This document shows, one piece after another, positions 36,143 to 44,149 of a stretch of DNA of 64,000 bases. Source of the stretch: Streptomyces ochraceiscleroticus (GTDB taxonomy: Bacteria; Actinomycetota; Actinomycetes; Streptomycetales; Streptomycetaceae); the NCBI RefSeq assembly GCF_000720485.1, contig NZ_JOAX01000005.1, positions 248,001-312,000 on the forward strand. The letters run 5' to 3'. The translations under genes and the position numbers were made by a program. How positions within the stretch are numbered: the first letter of the stretch is position 1; every line of letters begins with the position of its first letter. The notes beneath the pieces were generated by a model, which ran no database searches, had not been told where the DNA came from, and saw only the letters and a program-made list of their open reading frames with translations.

Positions 36143-37222
36143 TCAGCAGATCCGCGGCAGCGGGTCCCCGATCAGTACGTCCAGGATGCGAGTGCCGCCG
36201 AACTCCGTCTTCACCAGGACCAGCGACGCCGGCTCGGCCACCACCCGGCCGACGACCGCCGCGCGCTCGCCCGACGGCTGGGACCGCAGTGCCGCCAGCG
36301 CCGACTCGGCACGCGCCCCGTCCACCACCACGACCATCCGCCCCTCACAGGCGATGTAGAGCGGATCAATGCCCAACAGCTCCGCCGCGCCCCGTACTTC
36401 GTCCCGGACCGGCACGGCGGACTCGTCGAGCACCACCGCGACATCCGAGGCCCGCGCGATCTCGTTCAGTACGGTCGCCACGCCGCCCCGCGTGGCGTCG
36501 CGCAGGCACCGCACGCCCTCCCCGCACGCCGCCAGCAGCGCCGCCACCGGCTCGGCGAGCGGGGCGGTGTCCGAGGCGAGATCGCTCTCGATGCCCAGCT
36601 CACCGCGGGCCAGCATGACCGTCGTACCGTGGTCGCCGACCGGCCCGGACACCAGGACCGCGTCACCGGGCTCCGCCCTTCCGGCACCGAGGGTGAAGCC
36701 GTGCTCCACCACGCCCACCCCCGCGGTGTTCACATACACCCCGTCGGCCTTGCCGCGCTCCACGACCTTGGTGTCGCCGGTGACGATCCGCACGCCCGCC
36801 GCGCCGGCCGCCCGCGCCATGGACCCGGCGACGCGGGTCAGGTCGGCGACCGGGAAGCCCTCCTCCAGGATGAAGCCGGCCGAGAGGTACAGCGGCCGGG
36901 CCCCGCACATCGCCAGGTCGTTGACGGTCCCGTTCACCGCGAGGTCGCCGATGTCACCGCCGGGGAAGAAGAGCGGCGAGACCACATAGGAGTCCGTGGT
37001 GAAGGCCAGCCGCGCACCGCCCGCCGGGCACACCGCCTGATCCTCCAGCGGCGCCAGCAGCGGATTGTCGAACGCCTCCAGGAACACCGCCTCGATGAGC
37101 GTATGGGTCGCCTTGCCGCCGGCGCCGTGCGCGAGCGTGATGCGCTCGTCCCTGACCCGGGCCTTGCGGCGGCGCGCCCGGTCGATCCGCCGGAGTACCT
37201 GTTCCTCCCGCTCGGTGGTCAT
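36143..37222 (-). CDS. hypE: HypE, cyanide ligand-forming dehydratase
   Basis: 359 residues. PurM-like ATP-binding domains (LAHGAGGKATHTLIEA, TDSYVVSPLFFPGGDIG, VSGPVGDHGTTVM) and the required C-terminal PRIC, whose Cys accepts the carbamoyl group and becomes the thiocyanate carrier. It starts four bases inside hypD (ATGA) and is the last gene of the hydrogenase operon. Confidence 0.96.
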   Translation of the reverse strand: MTTEREEQVLRRIDRARRRKARVRDERITLAHGAGGKATHTLIEAVFLEAFDNPLLAPLEDQAVCPAGGARLAFTTDSYVVSPLFFPGGDIGDLAVNGTVNDLAMCGARPLYLSAGFILEEGFPVADLTRVAGSMARAAGAAGVRIVTGDTKVVERGKADGVYVNTAGVGVVEHGFTLGAGRAEPGDAVLVSGPVGDHGTTVMLARGELGIESDLASDTAPLAEPVAALLAACGEGVRCLRDATRGGVATVLNEIARASDVAVVLDESAVPVRDEVRGAAELLGIDPLYIACEGRMVVVVDGARAESALAALRSQPSGERAAVVGRVVAEPASLVLVKTEFGGTRILDVLIGDPLPRIC

Positions 37223-38346
37223 GTCCGGGTCGCCTCCCGTACCGCGGTCCGGGTGAACCGGCCGAAGTTGTAGTACGCGGCGCACGCCCCTTCCGAGGAG
37301 ACCATGCAGGTGCCGATCGGCGTCTCCGGCGTGCAGGCCGTGCCGAAGACCTTGCACTGCCACGGCTTGAGCACGCCCTTGAGCACCTCGCCGCACTGGC
37401 AGGACGTGGGGTCCGCGACCCGCACCCCGGGCACGCCGAAGACCCGCTCCGCGTCATGCGCCGCGTACGCCTCCCGGATGCGCAGCGCCGAGTACGGGAT
37501 GGTGCCGAGGCCGCGCCACTCGAAGGACGGGCGTAGCTCCATGACGTCGGCCAGGGCCCGCAGCGCCTTGGGGTTGCCGTCCCAGGGGACGACCCGGGCG
37601 TACTGGTTCTCCACCGTGCACCGCCCCTCCGCGAGCTGACGGAGCAGCAGATGGATCGACTGGAGGATGTCCAGCGGCTCGAACCCGGCGACGACCAGCG
37701 GCTTGCCGTACTCCGCCGCGATGAAGCGGTACGGGCGGCAGCCGATGACCGTGGAGACATGGCCCGGGCCGAGGAAGCCGTCCAGCCGCAGGTCGGGGGA
37801 GTCCAGGATGGCCTTCACCGCGGGGATGATCGTGACGTGGTTGCAGAACACCGAGAAGTTGTCCAGCTTCTCGGCCGCCGCGCGCTGCACCGTCACCGCG
37901 GTCGACGGCGCTGTCGTCTCGAAGCCGATGGCCATGAAGACCACCCGCTTGTCCCGGTTCTGCCGGGCGATCCGCAGCGCGTCGAGCGGCGAGTACACCA
38001 TGCGGATGTCCGCGCCCTCGGCCTTGGCGTCCAGGAACGACTGGCGGCCACCGGGCACCCGCATCATGTCGCCGAACGAGGTCATGATCGTGTCCGGCTG
38101 CCGGGCGAGGTGCAGCGCGTCGTCCACCCGCCCCATCGGAATCACGCAGACCGGACAGCCGGGGCCGTGCACCAGCGTGACGTTCTCCGGCAGATGGTCC
38201 TCGATGCCGTGCTTGTAGATGGTGTGCGTATGACCGCCGCACACCTCCATGAAGGCGTACGAGCGGCCCGGCGCGCAGAGCCCGGCGATCCGGGCGGCGA
38301 GCGCCCGGGCCTTGTCCGCGTCGCGGTACTCGTCGACGTAACGCAT
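37219..38346 (-). CDS. hypD: HypD, Fe(CN)2CO assembly scaffold
   Basis: 375 residues. Conserved motifs are all present: MEVCGGHTHTIYKHGI, VHGPGCPVCV, GFETTAP, the C-terminal SCQCGEVLKG and PCxx-type iron-sulfur cysteines (KPWQCKVFGTACTPE). It works with HypC to build the iron group of the active site. It overlaps hypC by one to four bases. Confidence 0.97.
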   Translation of the reverse strand: MRYVDEYRDADKARALAARIAGLCAPGRSYAFMEVCGGHTHTIYKHGIEDHLPENVTLVHGPGCPVCVIPMGRVDDALHLARQPDTIMTSFGDMMRVPGGRQSFLDAKAEGADIRMVYSPLDALRIARQNRDKRVVFMAIGFETTAPSTAVTVQRAAAEKLDNFSVFCNHVTIIPAVKAILDSPDLRLDGFLGPGHVSTVIGCRPYRFIAAEYGKPLVVAGFEPLDILQSIHLLLRQLAEGRCTVENQYARVVPWDGNPKALRALADVMELRPSFEWRGLGTIPYSALRIREAYAAHDAERVFGVPGVRVADPTSCQCGEVLKGVLKPWQCKVFGTACTPETPIGTCMVSSEGACAAYYNFGRFTRTAVREATRT

Positions 38347-38618
38347 CAGCCGATACCCGATTCCCGTAGTGCGTCCATCTCGTCCTCGTACGCCTGACCG
38401 ATGCCTTCGAGGAATTCCATGGCGGCCCGTGCCTCCGCCTCGTCGATCCGGGACAGCGCGAAGCCGACGTGGATCAGGATCCAGTCGCCGGGCGCCACCT
38501 CTTCCCCCTCCAGCAGCGCGATGTTGACCGCCCGCCGCACCCCGCCGACGCTCACCCGCGCCAGATCGGGCTGGTCCGCGACCAGCTCCACGACCTCACC
38601 GGGAATCCCCAGGCACAC
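38346..38618 (-). CDS. hypC: HypC hydrogenase assembly chaperone
   Basis: 90 residues starting Met-Cys-Leu-Gly-Ile-Pro (GTG at 38618). After loss of Met the N-terminal Cys binds iron with HypD. GGAGG lies eight bases upstream of this GTG; another GTG at 38624 would bury the essential Cys and is rejected. The OB-fold body (ARVSVGGVRRAVNIALLEG, GDWILIHVGFALSRID) is normal. It begins 23 bases inside the hypA reading frame. Confidence 0.94.
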   Translation of the reverse strand: MCLGIPGEVVELVADQPDLARVSVGGVRRAVNIALLEGEEVAPGDWILIHVGFALSRIDEAEARAAMEFLEGIGQAYEDEMDALRESGIG

Positions 38619-38877
38619 GGTCACCACCTCCGGCCCCCGCGTCGCCCGCCACCCGGATGGAGAGCAGGGTGAACTCGTCCCCGGGCACGCTGACCAGCTC
38701 CACAGTCGCGCCGTCGGCGACCGTGCCCGCCGCGACCAGCGCGAAGGACTGCGCCAACGCGGGTCCGACCACTGCGTGCTGCTCACCGATCCGTACGGTC
38801 ACGCCGGTGACCCGGCGCCCCTGCGCCCGGCGCTCCACGGCGTCCAGGATTCCTTCGCACAGTCCGAACTCGTGCAT
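38596..38877 (-). other. hypA: Internal start for free HypA (93 residues)
   Basis: An ATG at 38877, inside the protease-HypA frame, has GGAGG nine bases upstream and opens with the family signature MHE. It would give a 93-residue HypA; normal HypA is about 113-120 residues because of the zinc domain missing here. HypA delivers nickel to the large subunit. Confidence 0.6.
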
Positions 38878-39378
38878 GGCGCCCGTCCTCCGTTCCTTCT
38901 CCGTTCCCGTGGCGGCGGTGTTGCCGCCCAGGCGTTCCGCCAGCAGCTCGCGCACCAGCCGCGCGGCCTCGTCGACCGCGTCCAGCACCGGCGGGCTCAG
39001 CCCCATCCCCTCGCGCACCACGGCCGGTTCGCAGCCGACCACGGTCACCCACGGGAGCCGCACACCGAACCGCCGGAGCAGCGCCAGCACGGTCCCGGGC
39101 GCCATGTCGTGCGCGTCCAGCGCGGGCGCCGCCGAGTCGTCCTCCGGCTCCACGGGCTCCAGGACGTACACCGTCCCCGGCGGCCCGCCGCGCCGTACCG
39201 CGTCGATCAGGACCAGCCCGTCGTAACCGTTCATCAGCTCGTGCGCGAGGTGCACCCCGCGGATGCCGTAATCGCAGGCCCGCGCGGAGCCGGGCAGTTC
39301 AACCCCGGCCAGGCGCCCGGCCACCGCGACACCGAATCCGTCGTCGCCGAGGAAGACATTGCCCACGCCCGCGACCAT
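38596..39378 (-). CDS. Hydrogenase maturation protease joined in frame to a short HypA
   Basis: One open frame of 260 residues. About 1-155 is a HyaD/HycI-type protease that trims the large-subunit tail: VAGVGNVFLGDDGFGVAVA (Ni-sensing acid), LVLIDAVRRGG and DAHDMAPG. From Met168 it is HypA: MHEFGLCEGILDAVE with the nickel-binding MHE. No stop separates them, but GGAGG nine bases before Met168 allows separate HypA synthesis. The HypA part lacks the CxxC zinc domain: after VELVSVP it goes straight to GDEFTLLSIRV, which matches the usual last strand of HypA. ATG 39378 overlaps the upstream gene's stop (TAATG). Confidence 0.85.
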   Translation of the reverse strand: MVAGVGNVFLGDDGFGVAVAGRLAGVELPGSARACDYGIRGVHLAHELMNGYDGLVLIDAVRRGGPPGTVYVLEPVEPEDDSAAPALDAHDMAPGTVLALLRRFGVRLPWVTVVGCEPAVVREGMGLSPPVLDAVDEAARLVRELLAERLGGNTAATGTEKERRTGAMHEFGLCEGILDAVERRAQGRRVTGVTVRIGEQHAVVGPALAQSFALVAAGTVADGATVELVSVPGDEFTLLSIRVAGDAGAGGGDRVPGDSR

Positions 39379-40571
39379 TACCTGCACAGCAGTTCCACCT
39401 CGTCCGGCGCGAAGTAGTGGTACCGGCCGACCTCTGCCCGCAGATCGGCCCCGGGGTCGTCGTCGAGTGTCACGGCCAGATGCGTACTGCCGTCCACGTC
39501 CCGGAGGACGACCGCCACCCGCGCGGTGCGCCCCGCCAGGAACATGTCCTGCGCGTCGGCCCGGCGGTCACCGGGGCGCAGCCGTACGCGCGAGCCGCGC
39601 TCGGCGTATCCGCCGGGAACCGGTACGCGGTCATCGGCCTCGGCCGGTGGGCCGGGCCGCACCGTGCCATGCAGCCGTTCCAGTACGTCCGGCGTGACGC
39701 GCTCGGCGTGGTCCACGATCGCCGCCGCGCGCGGATCGGTGGCCCGGGCCTCGCGCTTCTCGTCCTCGGTGAGCGTCATCGTGCGCAGTGTCAGCAACTC
39801 GTCGATCTCCGTGCCGTCGTGGAAGTCGGCGGGGCTCTCCGGCGCGATCCGCGGCCGGTCGCCCAGGATGACCGGGGCGCAGAGCAGCGTGCTGTCGTCG
39901 ATGAGGGACGGCCAGGTGTACGCGTTCTCGCACCGGGCGACGGCTCCGGCGGCCCACTCGGGCGGATCGACCGGCGACAGGAACCGGCCCCCGGTGACGG
40001 CGAGCAGCGTGTGCGTGCCGATGAGCGCGCCGCACAGCATCTCCGTACGGTCCGGGGAGCCGCCCGCCGTGCGGTTCTCGGTCCGCACCCGCACGCGGAG
40101 CAGGCCGTACGGCCCGGGCTCGGACTCCGCCGTGATCCGCAGCTCTCCGAAGAGCGGCCACCGGCGCCGCCCGTCGCCCTCCCCGCCGGGCACATCGAAG
40201 GGATGCGTGACCCGCGCACCGGGAACCAGGTCCGCGCTGACCTGCACCTCCTGCACCACCCCCTCGTCCCACGGCAGATCGCCGGGCGCGCGGGCGTACC
40301 GCCGCCGCACCTGGAGGAACCGCAGCCGTACGGTGAGGGACACCGCGGCGCCCGGCCGCACCTCGACCAGAGAATCGCTCTGCGAGTACGACGTCTCCGA
40401 CGGGTCGGAGCCCTGCGGAGCCAGCACGCCGAACTGCCAGCGCAGCCGGTTCTTGGGCGCTGACGCCCGGTACGGGTAGAGGACGTACCCCTCGAAGAGC
40501 ACGGCGTCGGCCACCGCGCGGGCCCGCGCGAAGCCGGCGGGCTCCGGCCCGGCAGCCCCGCCGCTCAGCAC
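39378..40571 (-). CDS. Uncharacterised hydrogenase-cluster protein
   Basis: 397 residues, no family I can name. Mostly hydrophilic, with conserved-looking stretches VLFEGYVLYPYRASAPKNRLRWQFGVLAP near the N-terminus (given here only to residue names: FEGYVLYPYRASAPKNRLRW), then PWDEGVVQEV and RYHYFAPDEVELLCR at the end. No signal peptide or membrane helix. GTG 40571 with GGAGGG just upstream overlaps the preceding gene by seven bases. Its place between the subunits and the hyp genes suggests a role in assembly or electron transfer of this hydrogenase type. Confidence 0.75.
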   Translation of the reverse strand: MLSGGAAGPEPAGFARARAVADAVLFEGYVLYPYRASAPKNRLRWQFGVLAPQGSDPSETSYSQSDSLVEVRPGAAVSLTVRLRFLQVRRRYARAPGDLPWDEGVVQEVQVSADLVPGARVTHPFDVPGGEGDGRRRWPLFGELRITAESEPGPYGLLRVRVRTENRTAGGSPDRTEMLCGALIGTHTLLAVTGGRFLSPVDPPEWAAGAVARCENAYTWPSLIDDSTLLCAPVILGDRPRIAPESPADFHDGTEIDELLTLRTMTLTEDEKREARATDPRAAAIVDHAERVTPDVLERLHGTVRPGPPAEADDRVPVPGGYAERGSRVRLRPGDRRADAQDMFLAGRTARVAVVLRDVDGSTHLAVTLDDDPGADLRAEVGRYHYFAPDEVELLCR

Positions 40572-41194
40572 GGTCCCTCCCCGGCCCGGCCGAGCAGCGC
40601 CCCGACCGTCTCCTCCCACGTCGTGAGCTGCCGGTCGTGCTTGAAGGCCAGCAGCGCGTCCAGGGTCTCCCGGCGCAGCCGCAGCCACCCGCAGCCCGGA
40701 AAGTACAGATCCATCAGCTCACGCCACACCGCGGCCGGCAGCGCCGCCGCGCACTCCCGCTCCCACGGCACCATCCCGATCCCGCCGGCCGTGAAGACCG
40801 TGCCGCTGAACAGCAGCAACAGCGGTACCTCGCCGTCCTCCAGCGCGTGGAAGTACTGCCCGCACGTCACCTCCAGGTCGTACGAGAGGGGTACCGGTAC
40901 GTCGATCTCCGTGGTCCCGGTGAACGCCGGCACCATCGCGGTCACCGTGGCCAGTTGCAGCGGCTGCTGCGTCGTGGCCCAGCGGTGCCGGTCGCCGAAC
41001 AGCCCGGTCAGGCGGCGCGCCTCCCGGTCGCTGTACGACCGCAGGGCCGGCTGGATGCGCAACTGGCAGCGGAGTGCCACCGCGCGGACCGCCCCGCCCG
41101 CGCGCTCCGTGATCCGCAGCCGCAGGACCAGGGACGGTGCGGCGGCGTACGGCTCCGGTCGGAGCCCGAGGCAGTCGAAGGTGAGGTCAGCCAT
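40565..41194 (-). CDS. DUF6084-like hydrogenase-cluster protein
   Basis: 209 residues beginning MADLTFDCLGLRPEPYAAAP, with a beta-rich body (VALRCQLRIQPALRSYSDRE, VPLSYDLEVTCGQYFHALED) and a C-terminal half ending in GEGPC. I recall this family (DUF6084) only beside group 1h hydrogenases of actinobacteria; function unknown. It overlaps both neighbours, so it is part of the operon. Confidence 0.75.
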   Translation of the reverse strand: MADLTFDCLGLRPEPYAAAPSLVLRLRITERAGGAVRAVALRCQLRIQPALRSYSDREARRLTGLFGDRHRWATTQQPLQLATVTAMVPAFTGTTEIDVPVPLSYDLEVTCGQYFHALEDGEVPLLLLFSGTVFTAGGIGMVPWERECAAALPAAVWRELMDLYFPGCGWLRLRRETLDALLAFKHDRQLTTWEETVGALLGRAGEGPC

Positions 41195-41834
41195 CGGTGC
41201 TCCCCCGGGGCGCCGGTCCGCCCGCACGGGCGCGCAACCCGGCGAAGAAGGCGTCCAGCTCGCGATGGACGTCGGCGCCGCCGTCAAAGCCCCGCCAGTG
41301 CAGCCGCACCCGTCCGACCAGGTCGTAACAGGTGTCGATGGGGACGAGGTGGCATTCGGCCCCGTCCGGACGGCGGCGCAGCAGCAGCGCTTCCACGTCG
41401 TCGGCCAGATCGGCGACGTCCGGATGGGCGGCCATGATCTGCCGCCAGGCCCCGTCCGGCAGCAGGGACTCGGTCGCGCCGCCGGGGCTCGGATAGAAGA
41501 CCACATAGCGGTCCAGCTGGGAGTTGCGGAAGGCGAAAGCCATGCCGACCGGCAGTTGCAGCGCCTCCCACTGTGCCGGGCCGAGGGCGAAGCCGCGGAG
41601 GTACCGGTGGCGGTCGGGCACGCCGCGGTAGCGGCCGCCGGCCGCGCCGGGGCGGGTCAGCACCGTACGGCAGGCCCGGCAGACGCACAGCAGGCCGCGG
41701 CCGTCGAGGTCCACGACGTGCCCGTGGCCGCTTTCCAGGCCGGCGGCGCACAACTCGCAGCGGGGCCCGGCGCGCTGCCCGTGCGCGGCGGGCGCGGGCT
41801 CGCGGAACCGGCGCAGGCCGGCACCGGCCGTCAC
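41187..41834 (-). CDS. DUF5947-like zinc-ribbon hydrogenase-cluster protein
   Basis: 215 residues. An N-terminal zinc ribbon is visible: CELC, then 22 residues later CRAC (GRGLLCVCRACRTVL). The remainder (GFALGPAQWEALQLPVGMAF, HLVPIDTCYDLVGRVRLHW) is conserved in actinobacterial hydrogenase clusters as DUF5947. Zn or Fe-S binding is inferred from the Cys spacing; function unknown. GTG 41834 overlaps the NifU-like gene by four bases. Confidence 0.75.
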   Translation of the reverse strand: MTAGAGLRRFREPAPAAHGQRAGPRCELCAAGLESGHGHVVDLDGRGLLCVCRACRTVLTRPGAAGGRYRGVPDRHRYLRGFALGPAQWEALQLPVGMAFAFRNSQLDRYVVFYPSPGGATESLLPDGAWRQIMAAHPDVADLADDVEALLLRRRPDGAECHLVPIDTCYDLVGRVRLHWRGFDGGADVHRELDAFFAGLRARAGGPAPRGSTDG

Positions 41835-42364
41835 GGGCGCGCTCCGGGGGCCGGCGCGGCAGGTGCGTCGGCCGGCGGCCGCGAGCCGATCTGCAACAGT
41901 GGCCGCTGCGGCGGCAGTTGCTCCAGCCGTACGCCGGTGACCTCGGGCGCGGCGGCCCGGACGGCGCGCTCGACGGCCTGCTCGACGGTCCCGGACGCGC
42001 AGCTCCCGCACCCGCCGCGCAGCCGCACCGTGGCCCGCCCGGAAGCGTCGATGCCGGCCAGTTCGATGCTGTCGGTGTGTGTCCCGAGGAAGGGCCTAAG
42101 CTGTACCAGTGCGTCGGCCACCCGCTCCGCCGTGCCGCGCGGATGCAGGTCGTGCAGGATCAGCAGGCTGCCCACGAGGTCGTCGGCGGCCAGCGTCCGC
42201 ACCGCTTCGGCGGGCAGCAGGGCGACGACGCGGGCCAGCCCTTCGCCGTACAGCCGCATCAGCAACCGCACCAGTTCCTCGGCCTGTTCGCCCACCCGCG
42301 GCGCGGTGGAGAGCTGGGCGATGAGCTCTTCCACGCGGGCTTCGGCCTGTCGTAGCTCGTCCAT
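41831..42364 (-). CDS. NifU C-terminal-type Fe-S scaffold protein
   Basis: 177 residues: a helical N-terminal half (RQAEARVEELIAQLSTA) and a NifU-like domain with the cluster-binding RLRGGCGSCASGTVEQAVERA. It probably supplies or stores iron-sulfur clusters for the hydrogenase small subunit, or serves as electron carrier. It lies 15 bases after the large-subunit gene. Such a protein is a standard member of group 1h clusters. Confidence 0.87.
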   Translation of the reverse strand: MDELRQAEARVEELIAQLSTAPRVGEQAEELVRLLMRLYGEGLARVVALLPAEAVRTLAADDLVGSLLILHDLHPRGTAERVADALVQLRPFLGTHTDSIELAGIDASGRATVRLRGGCGSCASGTVEQAVERAVRAAAPEVTGVRLEQLPPQRPLLQIGSRPPADAPAAPAPGARP

Positions 42365-42379
42365 GACGCCGCTTCCTCG

Positions 42380-44149
42380 TCAGCTTCCGTGGTCGTAGGC
42401 GGTGGGGGAGAGGGACTTCTTCAGCACGCGGCCGTTGCCGAGGAACATGTGCACTCCGCAGGGCATGCACGGGTCGAAGCTGCGCACCGCGCGCATGATG
42501 TCGATGCCCTTGAACTTCTCCGGGGGGTTCTCCTCGAAGATCGGGGTGTTCTGTACGGCGTCCTCGAAGGGGCCGGGCGTGCCGTGGATGTCGCGGACGC
42601 TGCTGTTCCACGGCGTCGGTGGGTACGGGTGGTAGTTGGCGATCTTGCCGCCTCTGATCACCATGTGGTGCGAGAGCCCGCCGCGCACCGCCTCGCTGAA
42701 TCCGCAGCTCACGGCCTCGTCGGGCACGGTGAACGGCGACCAGGTGTCGGTGTGCCCCGCCCGGACCTCGGCGAGCGCCCGGTCGGCGAAGTGCAGTGCC
42801 GCGGCGGCCGCGTACGCCTGGAAGTACGTACGGGCGCGATTGCGTTCGATGGCGTTGCTGAGCGGCTCGCCGTTGTGGCGGGGGATGCGCCACTCGAAGG
42901 TCGTCTCCGGTTTGGTGGCCGTACGCGGCAGATGGATCAGCACGCTGTGCCCGGTGGCCTTGAGGTGCGCGGTGTCCACCAGCCCGGACAGCGCCGTGGA
43001 CCACAGCCGGGCCAGCGGACCGCCCCCGGTGTCCAGCGCCAGGTGGTCGCTCCCGTCGAACCAGCGCGGGGACATCACCCAGCTGTACTTGTCGTCGAAG
43101 TCGCGCTTCTGGGGGCGCGGGAGGGTGTGCTGGTTCCACGGGTGCCGCCGGTCGACGGGGTTCCCCGCCGGGTCCTTGGTGACGAAGGGCTCGCGGTCCT
43201 CCCAGTCGTCGTAGAAGGAGCTGCCCAGCAGGATGCGGATGCGGAGGTTGATGTCGACCAGGTCGTTGGTGACCAGCTGGCCGTCGACGACCACGCCCGG
43301 CGTGATGAACGCCTTGCGCCCCCAGTCGGCCATCGTGCGGTAGCCGAAGTCGCAGTGCGCGGGGTCCTGCAGCCCGCCCCAGCAGCCGAGCAGCACCCGC
43401 CGCCGGCCGACCTCCTCGTACCCGGGCAGTGCCTGGTAGATGAAGTCGAAGAGGTCGTCGTGCAGGGGCACGACCTTCTTCATGAACTCCACGTACCGCA
43501 TGAGCCGGGTCAGGTAGTCGGTGAAGAGCTGGACCGTGGCGACCGTGCCGACGCCGCCGGGGTAGAGCGTGGAGGGGTGCACATGCCGCCCCTCCATCAG
43601 ACAGAACATCTCCCGTGTCGAGCGGCTGACCTGCAGCGCTTCGCGGTAGAACTCGCCCTCCATCGGGTTCAGCGACCGCATGATCCCGCCGATGGTGCGG
43701 TAGCCGTGCAGGTCCGCGTGGGGTGCCTCGGTCCGCTCGGCCAGCTCCCACACACCCGGGTTGGTCGCGCGGACCATGCGCTCGCAGTAGTCCACCCCGA
43801 CCAGGTTCTCCTGGAAGAGGTTGTGGTCGAACATGTACTCAGCGGCCTCGCCGAGGTTCAGGATCCACTCGCCGAGCGCCGGAGGCCGGGCCCCGTACGC
43901 CATGTTCTGCGCGTACACCGAGCACGTGGCGTGGTTGTCGCCGCAGATGCCGCAGATCCGGCTGGTGATGAAGTGCGCGTCCCGGGGGTCCTTGCCCTGC
44001 AGGAAGATGCTGTAGCCGCGGAAGATCGAGGATGTGCTGTAGCACTCGGAGACCCGGCCCCGGCCGAAGTCGATCTTCGTGTGGATGCCCAGGCTGCCCA
44101 CGATGCGGGTGATGGGGTCCCACGCCATCTCGACCAGTTCATCGGTCAT
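42380..44149 (-). CDS. hhyL: [NiFe]-hydrogenase large subunit, group 1h (group 5)
   Basis: 589 residues carrying the NiFe(CN)2CO active site. The N-terminal pair is SRICGICGDNHATCSVY and the C-terminal pair DPCMPCGVH, after which about 22 residues follow (MFLGNGRVLKKSLSPTAYD) that the maturation protease should remove. The long body with HPSTLYPGGVGTVATVQLF and the two subunit gene arrangement fit the oxygen-tolerant high-affinity enzymes by which streptomycetes take up atmospheric hydrogen. It starts 11 bases inside the small-subunit frame. Confidence 0.93.
   Translation of the reverse strand: MTDELVEMAWDPITRIVGSLGIHTKIDFGRGRVSECYSTSSIFRGYSIFLQGKDPRDAHFITSRICGICGDNHATCSVYAQNMAYGARPPALGEWILNLGEAAEYMFDHNLFQENLVGVDYCERMVRATNPGVWELAERTEAPHADLHGYRTIGGIMRSLNPMEGEFYREALQVSRSTREMFCLMEGRHVHPSTLYPGGVGTVATVQLFTDYLTRLMRYVEFMKKVVPLHDDLFDFIYQALPGYEEVGRRRVLLGCWGGLQDPAHCDFGYRTMADWGRKAFITPGVVVDGQLVTNDLVDINLRIRILLGSSFYDDWEDREPFVTKDPAGNPVDRRHPWNQHTLPRPQKRDFDDKYSWVMSPRWFDGSDHLALDTGGGPLARLWSTALSGLVDTAHLKATGHSVLIHLPRTATKPETTFEWRIPRHNGEPLSNAIERNRARTYFQAYAAAAALHFADRALAEVRAGHTDTWSPFTVPDEAVSCGFSEAVRGGLSHHMVIRGGKIANYHPYPPTPWNSSVRDIHGTPGPFEDAVQNTPIFEENPPEKFKGIDIMRAVRSFDPCMPCGVHMFLGNGRVLKKSLSPTAYDHGS

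Noticed and set aside
38596..38877. Frameshift as the cause of the missing HypA zinc domain
   Set aside because: Only about 60 bases separate the last normal HypA part from hypC, too few to encode the domain in any frame, and the usual final strand is present in frame.
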